Shown here in pieces: positions 51,865 through 61,060 of a stretch of DNA of 64,000 bases. The position numbers and the translations under genes were made by a program. The DNA comes from Nageia nagi (lineage: Eukaryota > Pinophyta). The DNA lies in the NCBI GenBank assembly GCA_050084985.1, contig JBITNC010000001.1, positions 194,990,001 to 195,054,000 of the forward strand. The letters run 5' to 3'. The notes beneath the pieces were generated by a model. The model searched no databases and was not told where the DNA came from. It saw only the letters and a program-made list of their open reading frames with translations. Position 1 is the first letter of the stretch, and every line of letters starts with the position of its first letter.

Positions 51865-52490
51865 AAGCATGATAAGCTGACTATGGGAGCTAGACTCCTC
51901 TCACAAGCATGATAATCTGATCATGGGAGCTGAACTCCTCTCATAAGTATGATAATCTGATCATGGGAGCTAGACTCCTCTCGCAGGCATGATAATCTGA
52001 TCACGGGAGCTGGACTCCACTCATAGCACATGATAAGCTGACTATGGGAGTTGGACTCCTCTCACAAGCATGATAATCTGATCATGGGAGCTAGACTCCT
52101 CTCGCAGGCGTGATAATCTGATCACGGGAGCTGGACTCCACTCATATGCACATGATAAGCTGATTATGGGAGCTGGACTCCTCTCACAAGCATGATAAGC
52201 TGACTATGGGAGCTAGACTCCTCTTGCAAGCATGATAATCTGATCACGGGAGCTGGACTCCACTCACAAGCATGATAATCTGATCATGGGAGCTGGATTC
52301 CTCTCACAAGCCTGATAAGCTGACTATGGGAGCTAGACTCCTCTCGTAAGCATGATAATCTGATTACAGGAGCTAGACTCCACTCATATGCACATGATAA
52401 GCTGATTATGGGAGCTAGACTCTTCTCACAAGCATGATAAGCTGACTATGGGAGCTGGACTCCTTTCACAAGCATGATAGTCTGATCACT
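51865..52490. repeat. Tandem array 3: about 40-45-bp unit, about 15 copies
   Basis: The unit is gcatgataagctgactatg followed by ggagctagactcctctcacaa, with variants (aatctgatcatggg; extra catagcacatg). The gataagctga..atgggag core is shared with array 2, so one array probably grew from the other. Confidence 0.93.
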
Positions 52491-52806
52491 CGGGTCTGTA
52501 AACACAAAACTCAAAGTAATATTCTCCTGGATATAACGTTGATCACGCACCTATGATGCACCTGTGATACCTGATAAACTAATTTTCTGGGTAAAGCAAT
52601 GCAGGCGGTCCCTTTCTTGCTGACTTAGAACACCGGCGGTCTTCTCTAAGGCCGCAGGCGGTGTTCTTCTTGAGGACTCATCAAAAACTGTGAAAATCAG
52701 GTCCCTACGAATCACTCCTGGATTCCAGATTGATGCTTAATTGCTTGTCCACGTATGCCAAATGCTTAAATCGAAATTCATCTTGAAGTGTGTGCCCTAA
52801 CCTTTC

Positions 52807-52814
52807 TATAAAAG
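52807..52814 (+). promoter_or_regulatory. TATA box of the PMD gene in Y
   Basis: TATAAAAG, 153 bp before the exon-1 ATG, followed by a C-rich leader (tccacccttcctcatttattcatcc). It lets the antisense gene be transcribed without the LTR promoter. Confidence 0.65.
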
Positions 52815-52959
52815 TGGGTCCACCCTTCCTCATTTATTCATCCTGTCATTTTCATAGCTGAGAGCATCCTAGAGTTTGAGAGACTGATTCATACAGGTTT
52901 AGCTGGTGATCTTGTTACTATTACTAGGTGATTCTTCCTGTATTGCTGTACTGCACACT

Positions 52960-55219
52960 ATGGCCCTACCGATCACACGCCGAGAGGGACACAGAGCTGC
53001 CTTGGTGGCTGATTCTCCTACTGGTCATCAGGTACACTACCTCTTCTACCTTTTTCATGCTATGTTTTTGTTTGTCTTGAAGTTTTAGCCGCCTATGCAC
53101 TAGTTTTTCCGAATTTGCCCCTAGGGTTTTACTGTTGCATACCCTAGCTCTTCATTTTTCTCTTTTTTAGTCTACTTTTCGAACTTTCGGCTCCATGGCT
53201 ACCTTGTGCTTTCCTGCATGAACCTGCACCCTGCATTTTTATTGCCCTTTTTCACGAAAATAGGACCGCTGGCGGTCCTTTCTGCCCTAGTTTGGATCAT
53301 GGGTGGTCCTTATCTTCTGACATAGACCGTGGGTAGTCCTCATTTTTATGTAGTCTTTCTTTACTGTTTGTGTTTTACATCTTGATACTGACTTGTCTTT
53401 CATTTTTCTTGCAGAGCCGTGCATACCTTATGCGTCCCTCCGGCAAGAGTGCCGCCTTCACCACTGCCCAACAGTGGCCCCAAACTGATGCAGCCCGGAG
53501 TATTCTGGAGGATATTTCATTCAGCCACCTTGCATTTGCTGAATATGTGTTTCATGACCGTAACATGCTTACAACTTTGATGGAGAGGTGGGATCCAAAT
53601 TCCAACACCTTTCACCTCCCCACTGGTGAGATTACAGTGACCCTAGAAGACATCTACAGGATTACAAGACTTCCTATCAGGGGGAAACTAGTGAACATGA
53701 TTCCTGTTCCGAGCTTGGAACAGGTAGAGGTGTGGGCTACATGGTTGACAGGATCAGACGAAGTGAATCACAGGAAGAGAGGTGTGTCACTAGTAAAACA
53801 TGTGCTAGAGGATCCTCCAGTACGGGGTGACCTGAGGATGAGGCTCCTTATTACCTACCTTCTAGATGCTATTGTATATCCAGACAAGAGCAGTGAGACC
53901 TTCCCAGTAGGTATGGTTCCTATTATTCAGGACATGGTTATACACAGACAACGATATGCATGGTGCCCCGCGATACTGGCACAGCTTTATCATGACCTCC
54001 ACAGCTTTGCAGAGGTGGAGAGAAAGGGTAGACAAGTGGCTCATTCTATGATTCTACAGGTATGGGCATATGATCACATCGTCATTTCTAGACCGACGAT
54101 GTTGCCCCTAGACCAGCCAGATGATGTACCCACCTGGCAATGGTGGGCTATGACAGAGGTACCAGAATTCCCTAGCAGGGACCTAGAGGGATGGCGGGTA
54201 CAATTTGACCTACTACAAGAGTCACAGATATACTGGCATCCCTATCGGGGAGGTGTACCAGAGTGGGAGGAGGATATACAGGAGATGGTATGGGTGAGAC
54301 ACCCTACATACCTACAGGTGCGTAGGGCACTAGTGGAGCCGTACAGACCAGAGCGAGTACTCCGTCAATTCGGCTTCCGATAGGGTATATCGGATGACTG
54401 CGGAATCGTGGTGCGCTACTATCGCAGTAGGCACCTCCCAGAGGATTATGAGCCAGTACCTGACTGGGATTCAGGTTGGGAGTCCCCCAGCGAGGACTCC
54501 GACTATGAGGTAGACGATGACATAGACGGACCTAATCACACAGAGGAGTACCTAGACTGGTGGAGGACACGTCGTCCTCACCACATAGGCATACATGCTA
54601 CCGACATAGATGACGATGCACTAGAGGATGAGGACACGGGAGACACAGAGACCGGATGGGACACTCCCTTCACCATGGGAGGATGGGGAGGAGAGGATAG
54701 TTCTACATATGCCTGTGACACGTCTCTAGATGCAGGTCACGACGACAATGAGGAGACCGATCCTGATCAGGATGAGTACGAACCTCAATATAAGACGGAG
54801 TCAGACTGGGAGGATGAAGGCTACGATGAGGATGATGATGGTAACCTACTTTCTCTACTACCTTGCTTTGACTTTCTATTTTTCATGATATGCAAGGAAC
54901 TAATATGATATGTTTATACTATGCCACAGATCCTGAGGTTGTGATGGCAAAACTACGTGGTCAAATTGGTCACAAGGATGAGGAGATTAGAGACCTACAG
55001 AGTCGTCTACAGTTTAGCGGAGGGGATTATACCGGTATCTATCAGGACCTACAGGCAGCAAATAAGGAGATCAAGACCCTCTATGAGCAGCTTCGCCAGG
55101 CCGAGAGACAGATCGGCGAGGAGAAGGCCCGAGCGGAGAAATACAAGGCACGGTGCGGGGGTGGCACATCTAGCAGGGCTACTAGCTCTAGTGTAGGGGG
55201 TGGGGGGTCTAGATTCTAA
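52960..55219 (+). CDS. Antisense PMD gene of Y: plant mobile domain, acidic region, coiled coil (3 exons)
   Basis: Exon 1, 52960-53031 (24 codons, MALPITRREGHRAALVADSP), ends cag before gtacac. Intron 1 is 53032-53414 (ends cttgcag, phase 0). Exon 2, 53415-54840, starts SRAYLMRPSGKSAAF and holds the PMD: EDISFSHLAFAEYVFHDRN, MERWDPNSNTFHLPTGE, LEDIYRITRLPI, VPEFPSRDLEGWRV and RQFGFR. An in-frame TAG at 54381 follows, then the frame stays open with an Asp/Glu-rich stretch (about 54430-54840). Intron 2, 54841-54929 (gtaacc...ccacag, phase 1), joins exon 3, 54930-55219: KLRGQIGHKDEEIRDLQSRL, AANKEIKTLYEQLRQAERQI, a likely coiled coil, and a Gly/Ser tail. PMD proteins MAIN and MAIL1 act in the nucleus with phosphatase PP7L in gene and transposon silencing; TE-borne PMDs have no settled role. 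The TAG may be a recent CAG to TAG change, truncating the product after the PMD. Convergent with gag, 225 bp apart. Confidence 0.85.
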
Positions 55220-55444
55220 ATCACTCTATGTAATCTCATCCAGTTTGCATTTGTAAAAAAAACATTTTGACCATGATATAAAACACAAAATTTGGTACCT
55301 GATTTGTTCTTTATGCATGTACTTGTGATATGTGAATTTGATGTTCCGTGATCCTTAAGAACGAACACCAACGATACGACGTGAAATTCTGATCCTTCAT
55401 GTTGCGAACGTATTTGGAATCTTTCACTTTTCTCTATTTTTCTA

Positions 55445-56824
55445 CTAAAAGAGGACCGCTGGTGGTCCTATTATCACGAAATACAACACCGGTGCTCCTG
55501 TTACAACATCATAAATCTTCCAAATCTCCTGACCATGACGTCCGTTAATGCCCTGAACCAACTGCGTGTTCCTCTCCCCCCCCTTTTTTTTTTTTATATA
55601 TTTCGATCTACCAAATAATGCCTCCAGAGGGCCTAGAGCTCCCCCGGTGTCAACCTTGCAAGCATCTTCAAGAAAGATCATATTGATATGCTGTTCTTCT
55701 CCTGTATCTTTAACCTTTTCTGGACATACATAGCATCCATCTTCTATGAGCTTCTGTATTCTATCCCTAAGATTTCCACATCCATTTGTAGCATGGCCTT
55801 TAGTTTGATGATATTCACAATATCTATCTTCCTTATACCAGTGGGGTTTTTCTACTGTTGGATCTTCCTCACACTTCGGTAAAGGTTGTAATAACCCTTT
55901 TTCCATAAGGTCTTTTAGGATGTGTCTTGGGGATATGGGGAATCTCACATATCTCTTTTCCTTCGTCTCACTTGTCTTTTCAGCTACATGGATAGCTTTC
56001 TCTTTCTTTGGCGATTGTAGTCTCTTGTCCTTTGCTTTTGCCTTTTCATTGTTACCATACTTTACAAGCCCTAGCTTCACAAGGACTTTTTCTTTCTCTA
56101 ACAATTTATATGTCATATCGGAAAATGTGAGATGTGTATAATCAATAACATGTGATTGTAGGGGCAATATAACAGCTTCTTTAAAAATGTTATTTACCTC
56201 TTTTTCTGTTAACTTAGTCTTTACCTGCTGCCATGTCTTTTTAAACCTTACAACGAATTTATCCAGTTGCTCATCACTGTCCTGTATAATAGCACATAAA
56301 TCTGATAGCATAACTTCCTTCTTGATGTTATGCTTATATTGCTCCAGAAACAAATCACTGAATTCTGCAAATGATGTAATGGACCCTTCAGGTAAGCCAT
56401 AGAACCATTCTCGTGCATCTCCTTCCAAGCTCTGGGGGAAGAATTTAGCCTGCAATCTTTGGTCTGTACCAATTGTGAGTTCACATTCATCCTTAAATCC
56501 TTGTATATGTCTCCTTGGATCTCCTCCACCATTGAACTTACTAAATTTTGGCTTTATGTAATCGGCTGGTGGCATATGCCTACGAATGTCATCACATAAA
56601 GGACTACCGAATTCAAAAGACTCGTTAGGCAGAGCTGATCTCCTTGTCAATCTATCTATCTGCCTCTGCATACCTTCCATTATGGCCTGAACATTACTAT
56701 TGTCACCCTTAGCGTTATGTTGCATTCCTCCGGATCCTTCCGGATCATCATGTCTGATTTCTACCAATAATTCATCCAAATCCCTTTTTGAAAGACTACG
56801 CAAGAATAACTTGAGCTGTTCCAT
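55445..56824 (-). CDS. gag of element Y, intact
   Basis: Open for 459 codons from ATG 56824 (MEQLKLFLRSLSKRDLDELL). A five-codon upstream extension to 56839 would need a GTG start and is not favoured. Capsid core: KPKFSKFNGGGDPRRHIQGF, AKFFPQSLEGDAREWFYGLP, ITSFAEFSDLFLEQYKHNIK and LDKFVVRFKKTW. Lys-rich linker, then zinc segment CEYHQTKGHATNGCGNLRD (one CxxH..C unit). The product should form the virus-like particle. No protease follows: the last 15 codons run into a GGACCGCTGGTGGTCC motif and look like foreign sequence. A minimal gag-only element needs a partner's pol. Confidence 0.93.
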   Translation of the reverse strand: MEQLKLFLRSLSKRDLDELLVEIRHDDPEGSGGMQHNAKGDNSNVQAIMEGMQRQIDRLTRRSALPNESFEFGSPLCDDIRRHMPPADYIKPKFSKFNGGGDPRRHIQGFKDECELTIGTDQRLQAKFFPQSLEGDAREWFYGLPEGSITSFAEFSDLFLEQYKHNIKKEVMLSDLCAIIQDSDEQLDKFVVRFKKTWQQVKTKLTEKEVNNIFKEAVILPLQSHVIDYTHLTFSDMTYKLLEKEKVLVKLGLVKYGNNEKAKAKDKRLQSPKKEKAIHVAEKTSETKEKRYVRFPISPRHILKDLMEKGLLQPLPKCEEDPTVEKPHWYKEDRYCEYHQTKGHATNGCGNLRDRIQKLIEDGCYVCPEKVKDTGEEQHINMIFLEDACKVDTGGALGPLEALFGRSKYIKKKKGGERNTQLVQGINGRHGQEIWKIYDVVTGAPVLYFVIIGPPAVLF

Positions 56825-56859
56825 AACTAAGACACTCACAAAATAGATGTTAATCTGAA

Positions 56860-56880
56860 CTAAAACCTTTAGGGTTTTAG
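56860..56880. other. Leader palindrome of Y
   Basis: CTAAAACC-TTTAG-GGTTTTAG, an 8-bp stem around a 5-base loop, at the same place as the perfect palindrome of D (31526-31545). Between primer site and gag start. Confidence 0.75.
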
Positions 56881-56895
56881 TGTAATGATGTGTAG

Positions 56896-56915
56896 TTCAC
56901 ATCGGGTTCACCAAA
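56896..56915 (-). other. Primer binding site of Y
   Basis: On the minus strand TTTGGTGAACCCGATGTGAA follows the 5' LTR at once. The complement ends ggttcacca, as a tRNA 3' end should. D has TTTTGGTGAACC. I could not name the tRNA. Confidence 0.7.
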
Positions 56916-57791
56916 TGTTTACAAATAAAAATTGAGAGTGCAAATAAGTAAATAGGCAACTATCTACAAACTCAATATTATCTGTATTCTAGCTACGGGT
57001 AGCAATTTATTCTAGATAACAATAAACAACATATAACGATTCAGAAGTGTAAATGTGACAACTAAGACTGTGATTTATGTACTAACCTCACAGAACATAC
57101 CTGACAACGAAAGATGCTGAGATTGGAGATGTAGTGATGATAAGCTGCCTTTTCCACAACATCGTGACCTGCAAGGATGTGAAAAGAGGACCGCGGGCGG
57201 TCCGTTTCAGTGGTATAAGAGCACCAGCGGTGTTCTTCCGTTCACAAAGGAGCACCGGTGGCCTTATTTTGATAGCTTTGACCTCTCAGTTAGGTCCAGA
57301 TCTTCAGTATAGATATCTCAGATTGCAGTATAATATCAGAATTGATCGCAGATGTCAGGAGAGCTCGCGCAAGGAAGCACACAAACCACAGCCTTGTAGG
57401 TGGTACCAAGAGATACCTTAGGGGGTAGCCACTTACAAGACCATACGCGGGATCATGTGTATCCTTGTTGTTGTGGACTTACTATTAGATCCCTTATTTA
57501 TATAGATATAGGTAATACCGCCCATAGGTCGGCGTGCATCCACATAAATAAGGTTAATTCACAAGATTTAAGATAAATACATCAATAAACAAGATAATTC
57601 ATGCAATACTCAAGGTAAACCATTCAATATTCAAGATAACCCATGCAATATTCAAGATAAACCATGCAATATTCATATTCAAGCCAAACATTGATATTAT
57701 CACTTTAATCCATTCAAGACATATAGTTAGGCCAAACATATTTCATTAATTTATTGATTTAAAAACATAAAATCATTTTTATGTGTTAACA
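56916..57791 (-). repeat. 5' LTR of Y
   Basis: 876 bp, plus-strand ends TGTTTACAAATAAAA ... ATGTGTTAACA. Minus-strand TATA box TATATAAAT at 57504-57496, so U3 is about 290 bp. It carries the GGACCGCGGGCGGTCC cluster (57188-57263), probably in R/U5. The ORF 57134-57421 is inside the LTR and not a gene. Confidence 0.95.
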
Positions 57792-57796
57792 CCCAT

Positions 57797-58750
57797 ATAT
57801 CAATATTAAGAATATTTATCAAGGAATGGGGGAATTACTCCTCCTAGTATGACTAATGATATAAGTTGAAATGTCAATCTAATGAATTTTGCTCCATCTA
57901 ATGTCAATGTCTTTGCTATGGAGACAAGGTTTGTAAAGAGGCCATATGAATCAAATTACTAGGATAAAAAGTTTGAACCCCAAAAGAACTAAGATATAGT
58001 GATTATCAAGAAATTTGATGTCACTACTAGTTCTAAATACAAATCACATTCTAAAGAAGTTTTACCTCATAAATTGTCATTTTTAGAAGATAAACATATT
58101 CCTAAAATTAATGAGGCTAGTGACTAGATCATTCAAAAATCATGATTCCCTTCACTCACTAGACACCAGAGGAGGGATGATACTCAATAATTGCAACAAA
58201 AATTTATAGAAAAATATGGTAAGCCTCAACCTATTCCAAATTTCAATATTATTAAGGAACTAAAAAGAACCTTAGCTAGAGTGTCTTTGTTTGATGCATT
58301 AAATATTCCTAGGTAAATTGACCTATTGATAATAGCCTTAATTGCATTAAATGAAGAAATGGATAGGGTGTTGAATTTGTTTGAAATATCTAAGTATTTG
58401 ATAATAGGAAAAAATAAGCCCCCAACTTTTTATATGACTTTAGAAATTGAAGGGTATGTGCTACATAATTATCTTCTTGACTCTAGAGCAACCACTACTA
58501 TCATGCCTAAAGCAGTATGTGATGTCATGGGATTAAGTCTTACAAGGATATCTATAAGAGTATTACATTTATATTCAACATCAATCAAAAATTTTGGTGT
58601 GATTAAAGATACAGTTGTGAAATTACATAAGTGTCCTTTTATGGTTATTACATAAGAAATTGCAGTGGTTGAACTACCTCATTTGTTTGGGTTATGTCTA
58701 TCTTGGGAATTTAGCACCAAGATAGGGGCTATCTAGAAATGGACTATACT
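57797..58750 (+). pseudogene. gag C-terminus and aspartic protease of element G
   Basis: Gag resumes YLSRNGGITPPSMTNDIS and NVNVFAMETRFVKRPYES. Protease: QKFIEKYGKPQPIPNFNIIK, LARVSLFDAL (58210-58310), then the ORF from 58326 with LEIEGYVLHNYLLDSRATTT (58440-58500), where LDSGA has become LDSRA, and AVCDVMGLSLTRI. LPHLFGLCLSWEF closes the domain. No zinc segment was recognised. Confidence 0.8.
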
Positions 58751-58969
58751 CATTATATAATTCCTTATGGGGATAAGAGGGTGAGACTAGATAATGAAAA
58801 GATTGATGATGTGCATGTTTAAAAAAAAAGGAAGTTAATGTAGTGTTGATTCAATTGAAGGAGACAAATTAGTTACTAAAAGAGTTACAGATTGAGGACC
58901 CCTATTCTATGAATATGCTCAACACAATCCATGATGTGGAGTTTTGGAATTACTATTTGATGGAACTAG

Positions 58970-59460
58970 ATTCTTTCATACCCAAACTCACTACTGATGA
59001 CTTTATAAAAGGTGAGATTTAGGGAATTTTCTTCGATGGAGCTAGATCCAAAAATGGATTAGGAATTAGAATAGTATTGATTGATCCTACTAAAAAGTTC
59101 CATAAGTTTTCATATAGAATTACATTGTTATGCACCAATACTACAACTGAATATGAAGCCCTTTGTCTTGGTTTAGAACAAGTAATAAAAATGTAGATCG
59201 AATGCTTGGTAATTAGAGGAGACTCAAAATTAGTGGTGAATTAGGTTACAAGAAAATGTTCTATGAAGCATCATTATTTGAAATCTTATAAAAATAGGGT
59301 ATGGGATTTGTTTGAAAACTTTGAATTGCTACATATAATCAGTCCATAGAAATTCAATTCGAAAGCTAATGCTTTAAATCAAATGATTGGTTCCAAAGGA
59401 AGGGAGTTCAACTCATTTTTACACCCTTTATTTTAGATAATGAATCCTTTTGATAGGTTT
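58970..59460 (+). pseudogene. Archaeal-type RNase H of element G, upstream of RT
   Basis: IFFDGARSKNGLGIRIVLID (first Asp, about 59020-59080), SYRITLLCTNTTTEYEALCL (Glu block, about 59110-59170), VIRGDSKLVVN.VTRKC (second Asp, about 59210-59260), then HHYLKSYKNRVWDLFENFEL and KFNSKANAL (fourth acidic position changed to Asn, about 59350-59380). It lies between protease and RT, not after the first RNase H as in E1. A few stops. Confidence 0.85.
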
Positions 59461-60580
59461 TTTGAGATGAATCTCAAATCAATCAGTTCCTATTGTAATA
59501 GTTTGTGTGCCATATTGTTGGGGAGGAAGATCCAAACTATTTTAGGGAATAAGATGTGATTCAATTGAATAATAACACCATTTCAAAGGATTTGATTCCA
59601 TTTAAAGGGTTATTTGATAGAAAGGATCAAGATAAAAAAAGATGTATTAACATAAATCTTGATAATTTTAGAGAATATGAAATATTTCTTGAAAATTTTA
59701 TTAAAGTTGGTACATGCAACACCATTCAAGAAACTAAGAAAATCATACAATTGTGCAAATTTTGTGTTGATATAATTGCTTGGTCTTATGAGGATTTGAA
59801 GGTGTTTAATAAATCTATATTATAACATACTATTGAGTTAATTAAAGATGCTAAACCCATAAGATAAAAATAAAGGCCTATCAATCCTAAGATAGAGCTT
59901 GCCATGAAATAGAAAGTACTAAAATTGTATAAAGATAGTATAATTTATCCCATAAAGCATTCTACATGGGTGTTAACTTGGTACCTATCAGGAAAAAGAA
60001 TGGAGAAATATGGCTATGTGTAGATTTTAGAGGTTTGAATAGGGTTTCTTTGAAAGATCATTATCATTTTCCCATAATGGAACAAATATTAAACACTATA
60101 GCTAGAGTGGAATGCTTCTCCTTGATATATGGTTTTTTTGGATACAATAAAGCATGGGTTAAGAATGAAGATCAATTCAAAACTACCTTTACCACAAAAT
60201 GGGGAACTTTTTCTTTTGAAAAAATGCCTTTTGGACTATCTAATGTCGAAGCCACTTTCCAAAGAGCAATGGATCATGCTTTTGGGGATTTGATAAATAA
60301 AAGCTTATTGGTATATCTAGATGATATTACTATATTATCACACAAGAAAGAAGACCATATTCAACATCTAGAATAGGATTTTATGAAATGCAAGAGTTTT
60401 GGAATCTCCATTAATTCAAAAAAGTATATCTTTGAAGTAAATGAAGGCAAACTCTTGGGTCATGTCATTTACAAAGAAGGATGGTTAGTTGATCCAGATA
60501 GAGTTGAAGCTATTGGTATACTATCTTTACCTTCCAACATAAAAGCATTAGAGTCTTTTCTAGTATAAATCAACTTTTTA
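59461..60580 (+). pseudogene. Reverse transcriptase of element G
   Basis: The linker ORF 59556-59822 holds KKIIQLCKFCVDIIAWSYED and LKVFNKSIL, the usual pre-RT text. RT: NLVPIRKKNGEIWLCVDFRG, SLKDHYHFPIMEQIL, FTTKWGTFSFEKMPFGLSNV and LVYLDDITILS (about 60305-60342, catalytic LDD kept) in a 136-codon ORF (59966-60373). GISINSKKYIFEVNEGKLLG and LVDPDRVEAIGILSLPSNIK (60383-60565) follow. Confidence 0.93.
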
Positions 60581-61060
60581 AGAAGATTTATTCATGATTT
60601 CTTAGGTATCATTAGACCTATTACTACAATGTTAAAAAAGATGCATATTTTGTATGGAATGAAGAAGGGAAGTTGGCTTTTAAACAAATCAAATCAGCAA
60701 TAACCAAACCTTAAGCATTAAGAAACCCAAATTTTAATAAAGAATTCATATTACATGCATATGGTTCCTAGGTAAGTGTTCCTGCTATGTTAACATAGAA
60801 AGATGATAACAATGATGAACATCATCTTACTTTCTTTAGCCAAACTATGAATAGCTATGAAGAAAATTACACTTTCATTGAAAAGAAAGTGTTACCAATC
60901 TTGAGGGCCCTTAGCAAGTTAAAATATTATGTAGCTCAAAGTAAAATATTGGTCCTAACTATTCACTTAGATGTTAGGTCTTATATTATGCAAGGTGAGA
61001 TGAGTGAGGGAAGACTCAAGTGGTTCTCTAAAATCATTAATATGATGTAGAGATTCACCC
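60581..61060 (+). pseudogene. Ty3-type RNase H of element G
   Basis: KQIKSAITKP.ALRNPNFNKEFI-like text, then HHLTFFSQTMNSYEENYTFI and EKKVLPILRALSKLKYYVAQ (60830-60940), the YSxxLxxxExNYxxxEKExLA block. KILVLTIHLDVRSYIMQGEM and GRLKWFSKIINMM end the domain. Confidence 0.88.

Larger units (their letters stand above)
49766..57791 (-). mobile_element. Element Y: young non-autonomous LTR element with gag and antisense PMD gene
   Basis: 8,026 bp bounded by LTRs of 877 and 876 bp with TG..CA ends and flanked by CCCAT on both sides (49761-49765, 57792-57796). Orientation is minus: primer site and gag lie beside the right LTR, and the polypurine tract beside the left LTR. There is no protease, RT or integrase, so it must rely on enzymes from a relative. 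The LTRs differ by about 14 substitutions and one indel (by eye), nearly all transitions, many at CpG. Base composition is visibly richer in C and G than the surroundings. Confidence 0.95.

Noticed and set aside
51005-52490. Regular repeats suggesting a CRISPR-like array
   Set aside because: Units abut without unique spacers, differ in length between arrays, and lie inside a plant LTR element. They are tandem repeats.
55688-56402. Plus-strand ORFs (64, 73 and 71 aa) with hydrophobic text
   Set aside because: Reverse-strand shadows of the intact gag of Y.
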